Positions 34,713-41,955 of a DNA stretch of 54,245 nt are shown piece after piece (the stretch's first letter is position 1; each line of letters starts with the position of its first letter). Source of the DNA: Bradyrhizobium manausense (lineage in GTDB: Bacteria; Pseudomonadota; Alphaproteobacteria; Rhizobiales; Xanthobacteraceae); the NCBI RefSeq assembly GCF_001440035.1, contig NZ_LJYG01000085.1, forward strand, positions 142,779 through 197,023, in the 5' to 3' direction. The notes beneath the pieces are model-generated. The model saw only the letters and a list, made by a program, of their open reading frames with translations. It made no database searches and was not told the origin of the DNA. Position numbers and translations under genes: made by a program.

Positions 34713-35270
34713 CTACTTCTTGTGCGCGTCATCGGCCAAGAATCGGCCGTAAGTCCCCCGCACGAACAGCAGAGGCTCTCGTGCGTTGTAAGCATAGGCC
34801 TCGACGGCACCGAGAAAGATCACGTGATCGCCGCCATAATAGCGGTTGACGGATCGGCACTGAAAACTCGCCACACTCTCGGCCAGCACGGGCGCATTGC
34901 CGAGACCCGGTGTCCAGTTCACGCCCGCGAACTTGTCTTCGGACGACTTGGCAAACTTGTTTGCGAGCGCTTGCTGCGAGATGCCCAGCACATGCACCGT
35001 GAAATGGCTGGCGTTCTGAAACACGGTCAGGCTCGACGAATAAACGCCGAGGCTCCAGAGGACCAAGGGGGGATTCAAGGAAACCGACGCGAACGAATTA
35101 CAGGTGATGCCATACGGCTTTCCATCGGCAGCCGTTGCTGTGATGATCGTGACGCCCGTCCCGTAGGTGCCGAGCGCGTTGCGGAAATCACGCGGGTCGA
35201 TCGGCGAGTTGTCGCTTGCGAACTCGTTGGCGGGATCGGCGGCGGCCGGATGCTTTGGCTGGTCATTCAT
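34713..35270 (-). CDS. Flavin reductase family protein (reductase of a two-component monooxygenase)
   Basis: This 185-aa HpaC/FRP-like flavin reductase has the FMN-binding segments TYGTGVTIITA and GITCNSFASVSLNPPLVLW, plus the conserved HVIFLGAVEAY near the C-terminus. It would supply reduced flavin to the acyl-CoA-dehydrogenase-like oxygenase encoded 9 bp upstream (35280-36485). The pair therefore forms a two-component flavin monooxygenase. It is the last gene of a three-gene minus-strand operon. Confidence 0.92.
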   Translation of the reverse strand: MNDQPKHPAAADPANEFASDNSPIDPRDFRNALGTYGTGVTIITATAADGKPYGITCNSFASVSLNPPLVLWSLGVYSSSLTVFQNASHFTVHVLGISQQALANKFAKSSEDKFAGVNWTPGLGNAPVLAESVASFQCRSVNRYYGGDHVIFLGAVEAYAYNAREPLLFVRGTYGRFLADDAHKK

Positions 35271-35279
35271 CGGCCGGCC

Positions 35280-36485
35280 TCACAAGGTGAGATTCTCGGA
35301 CGGCAGACCGAGCGCCACGCGTCCATAATTGGTTCCGGCCGCATCGAAATTGAATGCGAGGTGCGAATTGATCGCGTGAGCATCGCGGAATTGCCGCTGT
35401 AGCACGCCCGTCGTGAACAGGCCGCGCGCCCCGCTCGCTGCGAACAACATCGAGACTGCATCAGTACATAGATTGACCGAGAACGCACCGTCGCGTCGAT
35501 ATCTGGTCTTGGTGACCATATCGGGCGTGCGGTTGCGCCGTGCGTTCTCCATCGCCTCGATGCAGGCCGAGCGCATGATGAGGCGCGCGGCATCGATCTT
35601 GGCCGAAGCTTCCGCGATCTTGATTTGCGTGCTCTGGAAGTCGCTCAGCTTGGCGCGGTTGTACGTCGATATGCGGTGACGCGCGACCTCCGCATAATCG
35701 TCCAGGCACGCCTGTGCATTGCCGAGCGCGACGCCCGAGAGAACATAGGGAAACAGCGAGAAGACCGGAAGCGCGTATAGCGGATTGGGGTTCACCCTGC
35801 TGCCGGGCGTCGCGCCGCCCGCGAGATCACCCACCGCGACCGTCATATGATCGGGCACAAAGGCATCCCTGACCTCGACATCCGACGACCCTGTGCCGCG
35901 CAGTCCGGCTACATTCCAGGTATCGAGGATCTTGTAGTCAGCCCTGGGTAATAGAAAGATGCGGTATTCGATCCCGTCAGCCTCGTCGTCGGACGAAACG
36001 ACGCTCGCAAGCATGTTCCATGCGCAGGAGCCGACGCCCGACGAAAACGGCCAGCTTCCGCGCAGCCGGTATCCGCCTTCGACCTTCCTGGCACGGCCGG
36101 CAGGGAAGATGAACGATGACGCGATCAGCACGTCCGGATCTCGGCCCCAGACCAGATCCTGCGCACGCTGCTCGAACATGCCGAGCATCCAGTGGTGACT
36201 CGCCAGATTAGCCAGATTCCAGGCGACCGATGCGTCGGCCTGCCCCAGCAACTCGGCACAATCGATCAGGGCAACATAATCGAGCTCGGCGCCGCCGATA
36301 CGCTTCGGCTGAAGCATCCGGAACAGGCCGGCTTCATGCAGGTCGCGCTCGGTCTCCGGCGGCAGGTGCCGCAGCTCCTCGGTTCGAACCGCACGTTCCC
36401 GCAATTGCGGCACGAGCGCCCGCGCCTTGGCAATCATCGCCGCATAGGCTCGTTCGCCGGAGTCTGTCGCCACCGACTGACCCAT
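35280..36485 (-). CDS. Acyl-CoA-dehydrogenase-fold flavin monooxygenase (oxygenase component)
   Basis: This 401-aa protein has the fold of acyl-CoA dehydrogenases but resembles group D flavin monooxygenases such as HsaA and p-hydroxyphenylacetate hydroxylase C2. Supporting segments are GYRLRGSWPFSSGVGSC, NVAGLRGTGSSDVEV and the C-terminal RQFRDAHAINSHLAFNFD. The neighbouring flavin reductase supports a hydroxylase role rather than dehydrogenation. It probably hydroxylates an aromatic or heteroaromatic ring. The ATG at 36485 is chosen because AGGAG lies 8 nt upstream. Confidence 0.88.
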   Translation of the reverse strand: MGQSVATDSGERAYAAMIAKARALVPQLRERAVRTEELRHLPPETERDLHEAGLFRMLQPKRIGGAELDYVALIDCAELLGQADASVAWNLANLASHHWMLGMFEQRAQDLVWGRDPDVLIASSFIFPAGRARKVEGGYRLRGSWPFSSGVGSCAWNMLASVVSSDDEADGIEYRIFLLPRADYKILDTWNVAGLRGTGSSDVEVRDAFVPDHMTVAVGDLAGGATPGSRVNPNPLYALPVFSLFPYVLSGVALGNAQACLDDYAEVARHRISTYNRAKLSDFQSTQIKIAEASAKIDAARLIMRSACIEAMENARRNRTPDMVTKTRYRRDGAFSVNLCTDAVSMLFAASGARGLFTTGVLQRQFRDAHAINSHLAFNFDAAGTNYGRVALGLPSENLTL

Positions 36486-36573
36486 GTTCGGCTCCTGACC
36501 AGGCACCATTCGCGTCCCTCGCTCTCATGCATTTATGAGGCTGGAACCCTGCCAAATCAAGCTGTTGCTGCCC

Positions 36574-37842
36574 TCAGTCCGATGTCGCGGTCTTACGCAG
36601 CCCGAATGCGCCTTTTTCGGCCAATGCCGCAATCCGCTTCGCGTCGTAACCAAGCGTCTCGCGCATGACGCCCTCGGTGTGCTCGCCCAGCAGCGGCGCC
36701 GCCACAGGATCAACTGCCGGCGTCAAGCTCATGCTGATGGGCGGCTCGATATTCGGCACCCACTGCGCGGTACGATGAGGGATCCGGCTCAGGCGCGCGC
36801 GTTCGCGCGCTTCGGGCGCATTGAACCCTTCCTCGACCGTTCGGAGATAGCCGACCGGAATATTGGCCAGCTTCATCTTCGCCATCCAGTTCTCGAGCGT
36901 GTCGCCTGCGAACACCTCGGCGATGGTCGCACGCAGGAGCTCCTTGTTCTCAGACCTTGCTTTGCGGGTCGCAAACTGCGGCGCGTTAATGAGATCCGGG
37001 CGGTTCAGCACCTCGACCACCAGCCGTCGATACAGCCGATCGTTGGCGCACGCCATGTAGAGCGGACCATCGGATGCCTCGTAGACACCAACAGTGGGAG
37101 ACCCGGCCGGCGAATTGCCGAACCGCCCAGGATTCTCGCCGTTGATCAGATAGGCCATCCCATAGAAGCCCGTCATCCCCATGGCGACGTCGAACAGCGC
37201 GACCTCGACATGCTGCCCACGGCCGAGCCGGTCCCGCGCCAACAGCGCCAGCAGAATGGCATTGCAGGCTGACATCCCCGTCGCCATGTCGACAATCGGC
37301 GGCCCGGTACGAACCGCCGGGCCATCCGCGAACCCGTTGAGCGACATGAAGCCGCTCTCGGCTTGCGTGATAGGGTCAAAACCCGGGCGTGAGGCAAATG
37401 GTCCGGTGCGCCCGTAAGCGGAGATCGAGCAATAGACCAGCCGCGGGTTAAGCGGCGCGACAGCCTCGTAGTCGAGACCGAACTTCTTCATGACACCGCT
37501 GGAAAAATTCTCCACAACGACATCCGCTTTGCGGATCAGATCCAGCGCTATCTCGCGCGCCTCCGCCACGGCGAGATCGAGCACGATACCGGCCTTGTTG
37601 CGGTTCAGGCTGAGGTAGGCTGCGCTTTCGCCGCCGACCTCGGCATGCTCATAGGCGCGCGTGTCGTCGCCGCCATCGGGGTTCTCGATCTTGATGACGC
37701 GCGCCCCAAAATCGGCCAGTGTCTGTGTGCAGGCGGGGCCGGCAACCACGCGCGTGAAATCGACAACCAGCAGGCCATCAAGCGCGGTTGGTCCTCCCGC
37801 CCCCCGCGGCGGACGTTCCGGCAATTGAGGCTTGGTGGACAT
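36574..37842 (-). CDS. CaiB/BaiF (family III) CoA-transferase
   Basis: This 422-aa family III CoA-transferase has the N-terminal LLVVDFTRVVAGP, the NRNKAGIVLDL loop and the active-site aspartate in EVALFDVAMGM. It moves CoA between acids and would activate or recycle a substrate without ATP. GGGAG lies 8 nt upstream of the ATG. It heads an operon with the two-component monooxygenase. A partial operator-like string (GGGCTTTAAAT) occurs on the minus strand near 37893-37907, weaker than the other copies. Confidence 0.92.
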   Translation of the reverse strand: MSTKPQLPERPPRGAGGPTALDGLLVVDFTRVVAGPACTQTLADFGARVIKIENPDGGDDTRAYEHAEVGGESAAYLSLNRNKAGIVLDLAVAEAREIALDLIRKADVVVENFSSGVMKKFGLDYEAVAPLNPRLVYCSISAYGRTGPFASRPGFDPITQAESGFMSLNGFADGPAVRTGPPIVDMATGMSACNAILLALLARDRLGRGQHVEVALFDVAMGMTGFYGMAYLINGENPGRFGNSPAGSPTVGVYEASDGPLYMACANDRLYRRLVVEVLNRPDLINAPQFATRKARSENKELLRATIAEVFAGDTLENWMAKMKLANIPVGYLRTVEEGFNAPEARERARLSRIPHRTAQWVPNIEPPISMSLTPAVDPVAAPLLGEHTEGVMRETLGYDAKRIAALAEKGAFGLRKTATSD

Positions 37843-38005
37843 CCCGGGGCTCCCTTACATCGGCTTATGCTCGCCGATTTTCTGCACGCGAATTTAAAGC
37901 CCGGGAGAACCAACTCCGCAAGTGCTCCAGCCGCAAGGCTTCAATTCGTAAGAGGAACCCGGCAGAAGTAAAGCTCGAAATGAGGCGTTCCGCATCACGG
38001 GACAT

Positions 38006-38443
38006 TCAGCGGAGCGACCTTCGCCAGTAGAGCGTATGCGACCAGGCCCAGCGAACTTCGGGTTCGAAAAGCCGATAACCCGCCTTATAAAGTTATTCGC
38101 CGAGATCAGATTGTCCGTTGTATCGGAGACGATGGCGTTCCATCCGACACGCCGCCGGTGCGCTTCGGCAGCGCGCATCAACCTGAGCTGAAGCCCTCTG
38201 CCCCAATGCCGCGGCAAGACACCGACCCTGGAGAAGTAGCCGAAATTGCGCGAAGGTGGACGGCACGATGACTGCGAAGGCGACCGCATCGTCGCCTCGA
38301 TAAGCGAGCCACCACGCTCCGAGATCGAACTCCGGCATCGCCGCTGTGTCGAAGAACGTCAGCCCATGCAATTCAGTCAGGGTGTCGGCAACGTCATCAT
38401 CGGACGCGTCGAACATACGAATTCGGTACATGGCAAGACTCAT
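38006..38443 (-). pseudogene. GNAT-family N-acetyltransferase, broken by two frameshifts
   Basis: The reading starts MYRIRMFDASDDDVADTLTE and runs to VIVPSTFAQF. It then continues in another frame with NFGYFSRVGVLPRHWGRGLQ, which contains the acetyl-CoA loop (RHWGRGLQ), to TTDNLISANNFI. It then moves to the third frame with AGYRLFEPEVRWAWSHTLYW and a stop at 38006. The first shift is near 38247-38252 (GCGC run, apparently 2 nt lost). The second is near 38083-38090 (apparently 1 nt lost). The restored protein would be about 145 aa. Two separate lesions argue for a real pseudogene rather than one sequencing error. Confidence 0.8.
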
Positions 38444-38486
38444 CGAATGGGATCAGCCGTGCGGCGGCGCCGCCGCCACGAGAAGC

Positions 38487-38786
38487 TCACTTGCCCGGCA
38501 CGACCTTCACGCCGAGCCAGACAGCCCCCATCAGGCCGGTCGCAATCGCGGTAATGACAGCTTTGAAAGTATAGCTCTGGGCCTGCTCGACGCTTTTTCG
38601 CCACCGCCGCAGGTGCTGGAAGTCCGCCCTGATCTCCTTCCGGTCATCATCTTCGATACCAAAGGAAGCCAGCACCGACGCTACCGCCTTGAGCACGATC
38701 GCATCAATGCTGTCTTGCTGAAGCCTCTGCTGTTCGGCCAGCGTCTCGGCGACGATGGCCCTGATTTCGTCATCTACTACCTTCAC
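38487..38786 (-). CDS. Hypothetical protein with C-terminal membrane helix
   Basis: This 99-aa protein is not recognised. The first 75 residues are charged and helical, with a basic patch LRRWRKSVEQ. The C-terminus has one hydrophobic segment (KAVITAIATGLMGAVWLGVK). The start is GTG and overlaps the stop of a 48-aa reading frame upstream as GTGA, which suggests coupled translation. The topology (soluble N-terminus, tail anchor) resembles small phage-derived membrane proteins, but no function is claimed. Confidence 0.65.
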   Translation of the reverse strand: MKVVDDEIRAIVAETLAEQQRLQQDSIDAIVLKAVASVLASFGIEDDDRKEIRADFQHLRRWRKSVEQAQSYTFKAVITAIATGLMGAVWLGVKVVPGK

Positions 38787-38929
38787 CGCTTGATGATCCT
38801 TGCATTTTCAAAGCCGCGCTTGGCGAAATAGAAAGAGACGACGAGAAGCCCGCCGCAGATTGCTCCGCGCGGGCCCTGACCAACTCTTCCGATGATGCCA
38901 CTATGCCAGGGTTTTGCCCGACGGGTCAA
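38783..38929 (-). CDS. Possible 48-aa membrane peptide, coupled to the next gene
   Basis: From a TTG at 38929 the frame encodes a 48-aa peptide containing RGAICGGLLVVSFYFAKRGF, a single hydrophobic helix followed by a basic end (ENARIIKR). Its stop overlaps the GTG of the next gene (GTGA). The 5' end lies in a 39-bp dispersed repeat (38891-38929) and no ribosome site is visible, so the start is uncertain and the peptide may begin later or not be made. Confidence 0.35.
   Translation of the reverse strand: MTRRAKPWHSGIIGRVGQGPRGAICGGLLVVSFYFAKRGFENARIIKR
38891..38929 (-). repeat. 39-bp dispersed repeat, copy 1 (promoter-like)
   Basis: It matches 39502-39540 at 34 of 39 positions in the same orientation. 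On the minus strand it begins TTGACCCGTCGGGCAAAACC and ends with GATGATGCC on the plus strand. TTGACC with CATAGT about 18 bp later resembles a sigma-70 promoter. It lies upstream of the 38487 gene. Confidence 0.7.
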
Positions 38930-39186
38930 GCCAAATTTAGGTTAAACCGAAAACGGCTCCGGCGCATGACGGGGGGCTTGGTGCGCCAGAGCCGCCATTC
39001 CAGCCGGCCAATCGGCGGTATGCCGGCACGAACCAAGTCCGGCCCGGAACCAAAGGTTCCTAACTTCCGCCCCGATCCAACTTGTGCGCCACGTGGCCGG
39101 CCGTCGCACTTTCACATCGGGCTCGGACCAGCGGCGGGTCAGCCGGCCGCGAACGCGCTTCCGATCGCCCCGTGACCAACCCGACG

Positions 39187-39378
39187 TCACGCCTTGTTCA
39201 GTCCCGCGCCGCGATCGATCACCGCCGCTTCACCCCTGGGCGTGAGCTCGTAGGTGTCGCCGTCCTTCTGCACGTAGCCGTCGGCGATCAGCCGGAACAG
39301 CTGTTCGTGCCGGTCGTCGCTGAAGGCGATGGACTGGCCGATGTCGCAGAGCATGGCGATGTCAGCGTCTGTCAACAT
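39187..39378 (-). CDS. Small hypothetical protein, winged-helix-like
   Basis: This 63-aa protein starts MLTDADIAMLCDIGQSIAFS and ends with a YELTPRGEAAVI stretch that looks like the wing of a small winged-helix domain. The ATG at 39378 is strongly supported by GGAGGAG. Longer readings upstream would run through a terminator and a dispersed repeat and are rejected. It is about 75 nt downstream of a minus-strand hairpin terminator, so expression may be attenuated. Function is unknown. Confidence 0.7.
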   Translation of the reverse strand: MLTDADIAMLCDIGQSIAFSDDRHEQLFRLIADGYVQKDGDTYELTPRGEAAVIDRGAGLNKA

Positions 39379-39454
39379 AGTCTCCTCCGGACCATACAAA
39401 TTCCGTCGGCGCAGTCCGTTCCTCCCGAGACTGCAGCGGACGTCGATGGACAGC

Positions 39455-39485
39455 AAAAAACCCGCGGCGAATGGCTTCGCGCGGG
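39455..39485 (-). terminator. Rho-independent terminator or attenuator (minus strand)
   Basis: On the minus strand a CCCGCG...CGCGGG stem with a loop of about 13 nt is followed by TTTTTT (39460-39455). No clear gene ends just upstream of it. It lies between promoter-like repeat copy 2 and the 63-aa gene. Confidence 0.65.
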
Positions 39486-39501
39486 CTGAACCGGAGATGT
39501 C

Positions 39502-39540
39502 GATGATGCCATAGTGCCAGTGTTTTGCCCGACGAGTCAA
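39502..39540 (-). repeat. 39-bp dispersed repeat, copy 2 (promoter-like)
   Basis: This is the second copy of the 38891-38929 repeat. On the minus strand TTGACT is followed about 18 bp later by CACTAT, a promoter-like layout. A transcript from it would meet the terminator at 39485-39455 after only about 50 nt. Confidence 0.7.
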
Positions 39541-39839
39541 ACGCACGATCGCCCCGCGCGCTGGCCGAAGCAAACGAAACGACGTCCCTCCTCCCAGCTC
39601 TCTAGGTGGTGTTCAAAAGTGTACTTTGGATCAGCCGTCGCACAAAATGAGTAAGTGGCTCAAAGGCTGCAAACAGCGCTTGAAATAGCGCGAAGATTTC
39701 TCGGCCGACCTATCAAATGATGAGGACTCCTTGCAGGACGGGTCGTACGGTTAACCGTCACCGCAAGGCCCCCTGGCAGATATCGGTGATGAGAACGCCC
39801 GATCGCGCTCCCGCCCTCCTCGAACATGGGAGCAGCGCC

Positions 39840-40040
39840 ATGTTGAAGCGGCGTCGTTTCAAGCAGACCAAGACACTTCACCAGAGGCTTCAGGAGGAAG
39901 CCGCGCAATTGCGCGAGCAGGCGCGCGCGCTCGCGCCGGGACGTCGCCGCGAGATGCTGCTGCGCCGCGCGCGGCAGGACGAGATGGCGATTCAGATCGA
40001 GGCCTGGCTGTATTCGCCCGGCCTGAGGGCGCCGACCTGA
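39840..40040 (+). CDS. Small basic hypothetical protein
   Basis: This 66-aa Arg/Lys-rich helical protein starts MLKRRRFKQTKTLHQRL and ends EAWLYSPGLRAPT. Similar small proteins (KRFKQT... start, W-L-x-SPGL end) are, to my recollection, widespread in Bradyrhizobium with no known role. The ATG at 39840 is chosen because GGGAG lies about 8 nt upstream; an earlier ATG at 39717 would add an unlikely N-terminus. It is convergent with the 40087 gene. Confidence 0.7.
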   Translation: MLKRRRFKQTKTLHQRLQEEAAQLREQARALAPGRRREMLLRRARQDEMAIQIEAWLYSPGLRAPT

Positions 40041-40086
40041 GCGGCAATATCGCGCCTCTCTGGTCGGCGAAGACGGCGGCTTCTGT

Positions 40087-40344
40087 CTATGCCGCGCGCG
40101 ACAGCAGCGCCGTCCGCTCGACCCGCGCCTCCAGCAAGGCGACCGAGGTCCGCAAGTTGTCGCGGCGCGCCCGCATATTCTGCGCCAGCATCGAATAAGT
40201 GGGGCTGCGAGGATCGGCATTGCCGGCATTGCGCTCCTCCTCGGCAATATCGCCGTCCAGCATCTGGATCCGCCAGTGCAGGTCGGAGATCAGAGCATGG
40301 AGCTGCAGGGACGCGGTCGCTTCAAAACGGGACGTTGACTGCAT
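40087..40344 (-). CDS. Hypothetical protein, helical
   Basis: This 85-aa protein is not recognised. It has two helical blocks (SLQLHALISDLHWRIQMLDG and MLAQNMRARRDNLRTSVALL) that could form a hairpin. Acidic residues and an NADPRSPTYS turn separate them. It stands alone on the minus strand and is likely real from its codon bias and length. Confidence 0.6.
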   Translation of the reverse strand: MQSTSRFEATASLQLHALISDLHWRIQMLDGDIAEEERNAGNADPRSPTYSMLAQNMRARRDNLRTSVALLEARVERTALLSRAA

Positions 40345-40449
40345 GTGATCGCCTCAATCTGAAACGGCCCGATGGCCGGGCCGGATTAAGACCTTTCATA
40401 GCAAGAGGGATGCCAGCTTTTGGAGGGGACCCGAAAGGTCAGGCTTGCC

Positions 40450-40698
40450 TCATTCCTCGGCCAGCTTCCGCTCGATATAGGCGTCAACCGTCTCGGCGAA
40501 CGAGCGCTGCACGCCAACCGAAGTGACATGAAGCTCGAGCGCGTCCTGCTGGAGCACGCGCAGGCCGCGGCGGCGTGCGCTGACCGGAGCCATGGCGAGG
40601 TAATCGTCGATGGCATCGGTCGCCAGAGGGATACCTTTCGGATCTCCCCGCGCGATCAGCAAACGCAGAAAGCTCAGGCAATCGGCCAGACCCGGCAT
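40450..40698 (-). CDS. Hypothetical protein
   Basis: This 82-aa protein is not recognised. It starts MPGLADCLSFLRLLIARGDP and ends AETVDAYIERKLAEE, and looks like a compact helical protein. It is 10 bp downstream of a 34-aa frame with a strong ribosome site, so the two probably form a mini-operon. Confidence 0.6.
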   Translation of the reverse strand: MPGLADCLSFLRLLIARGDPKGIPLATDAIDDYLAMAPVSARRRGLRVLQQDALELHVTSVGVQRSFAETVDAYIERKLAEE

Positions 40699-40708
40699 GG
40701 GTTCGCCT

Positions 40709-40813
40709 TCAGCCTTGCCGCGATTTCGGCTTGGGCTTGCTCACGGGCTGGGTATGAGTCCCGAACAGGGCCAGCAGCAACGCGACTTCTTCCTTCGAAC
40801 CGATCTGGATCAT
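40709..40813 (-). CDS. 34-aa small protein upstream of the 40450 gene
   Basis: The frame MIQIGSKEEVALLLALFGTH continues to a basic PKPKSRQG end. AAGGAG lies 7 nt before the ATG, which is among the best ribosome sites in this part of the window. The stop is 10 bp from the start of the next gene. It is too short for most gene finders. Function is unknown. Confidence 0.5.
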   Translation of the reverse strand: MIQIGSKEEVALLLALFGTHTQPVSKPKPKSRQG

Positions 40814-40910
40814 GAGATGTCTCCTTATCGCTCGGTTGGTCGGGCCTATCAGCGATCGAGTTCAGGACGATCTGGTTTCAGGATTGTTTCAGGACGGTTT
40901 CGTCGTTAAA

Positions 40911-41004
40911 GCATGATCCGGACCCGAAGGGCCGCGTTCGCGCAAAGTGTGAAGGGGGTTTTCCCTCGCGACATCAGCGGACCGCGTTTGCGCGGAGATC
41001 ATGC
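40911..41004. repeat. Bradyrhizobium-type palindromic repeat, long copy
   Basis: The element is bounded by GCATGATC (40911-40918) and GATCATGC (40997-41004), and contains AAAGTGTGAAG...GGTTTTCC. It is a longer relative of the repeat at 47531-47583; its extra inner part carries CGTTCGCGCAAA and CGCGTTTGCGCGG strings that can pair. Confidence 0.75.
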
Positions 41005-41030
41005 TCAAACAACGCGGCGATGTCCTGTCT

Positions 41031-41291
41031 TCAGCTGCCCGGCTGCCAGCCGACGATCGCACCGACCAGGCACAGCAGCGCGCCGCCGGCCGTGCCGACC
41101 ATCTGCATCCAATAGCGGATCGGCATGGTGTCGCGGTAAAACTCCTGCCGCGACCATCTCGACCAATCCCACCAGTCGTCGCTGACGAACAGGATCTTGC
41201 GCTCGACATAGCCGTACCAGGCCTTGCGGACGCAGTAGATGCCGAGCCCGAACGCAGCAAGACGATAGAGCAGATCAAGAGCGGGGCTCAT
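41031..41291 (-). CDS. Small integral membrane protein
   Basis: This 86-aa protein starts MSPALDLLYRLAAFGLGIYC and has a second hydrophobic segment at the C-terminus (MVGTAGGALLCLVGAIVGW). Between them is a Trp-rich polar loop (SDDWWDWSRWSRQEFYRD). No family is recognised. The frame stays open far upstream but only the part from 41291 has protein-like composition. A ribosome site is weak. Confidence 0.6.
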   Translation of the reverse strand: MSPALDLLYRLAAFGLGIYCVRKAWYGYVERKILFVSDDWWDWSRWSRQEFYRDTMPIRYWMQMVGTAGGALLCLVGAIVGWQPGS

Positions 41292-41561
41292 GCCAGCATC
41301 CGGCCAAAGATAACAGCCACCAAGGCAACATCTCTGCCTGTCTTGGTGTCGCCGGAGGCGATGCGGGTTCAATCGGGCGGCTGCCCCCGATCCAAGGATG
41401 AAGTCATTTCGCCCGCTCACTGGGAAGGCGGGTAGCTTGCCCGTAGCTGCTGCAGCCATGGCAAAAAGCTCCCGCCTTCGGAGTCTAAGGGAAGAACGGA
41501 GGGAACGTTGCCGCACCCAACGCTACTAGAGGCACCCGAAGGCGGGGCCGCAAAGGGCTTA

Positions 41562-41625
41562 AGTTTACCAACGGAGGACGACTGCAATATTTTAGTTTAC
41601 CAACGGAGGACGACTGCAATATTTT
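41562..41625. repeat. Perfect 32-bp tandem duplication
   Basis: Two identical, directly adjacent 32-bp units run 41562-41593 and 41594-41625. Each begins AGTTTACCAACGGAGGACGA and ends CAATATTTT. The unit length is not a multiple of three. Confidence 0.97.
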
Positions 41626-41800
41626 CGCCGGCCTCCACCACAAACGATACCAAGCCTCATGGAAGAGCTCAAGATCGGACCGGTGCCGGACTCATCCGGA
41701 TACTGGCAATTTAGCTTCACATCGGAACTGAGTAGTGAGATGCCGAGTTTTCCCGGCACTGGACGAGGAACAAACGACGCGAACCCCCGGAAGAGTGGTT

Positions 41801-41827
41801 GGCCCGGCTTCTGGAAAAGCCGGGGCC
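41801..41827 (+). terminator. Possible weak terminator hairpin
   Basis: GGCCCGGCTT (41801-41810) pairs with AAGCCGGGGCC (41817-41827) across a short loop, followed by TCTTCATTT. The U-tract is interrupted, so this may be only a structural element of a transcript. Confidence 0.35.
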
Positions 41828-41910
41828 TCTTCATTTGGAAAGCAGTTTAGGAACGATCTCGCTACTACCAAGTTTTCCCGATGCCCTTCCCCAAAGGGTG
41901 ACCCCAAGTC

Positions 41911-41955
41911 GGCCCCAGCTCCATCGCCCCCACTACGTGAGCTGGGGCCTTTTTT
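41911..41955 (+). terminator. Strong rho-independent terminator (plus strand)
   Basis: A perfect 11-bp stem, GGCCCCAGCTC (41911-41921) with GAGCTGGGGCC (41939-41949), is followed by TTTTTT. No protein gene ends just upstream on this strand. Confidence 0.85.

Noticed and set aside
39590..39700. Remnant of a transposon near GGTGGTGTTCAAAAGTGTAC
   Set aside because: I could not find a transposase fragment or a matching inverted end.
40911..41004. Possible insertion-sequence end
   Set aside because: The inverted ends match the Bradyrhizobium palindromic repeat family; no transposase frame or target duplication is present.
41562..41625. CRISPR array
   Set aside because: Only two units, directly adjacent with no spacer, and no cas genes in the window.
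41659..41850. 63-aa plus-strand frame in the gene-poor stretch
   Set aside because: No ribosome site, runs through a hairpin and has no family features; kept only as part of the RNA candidate.
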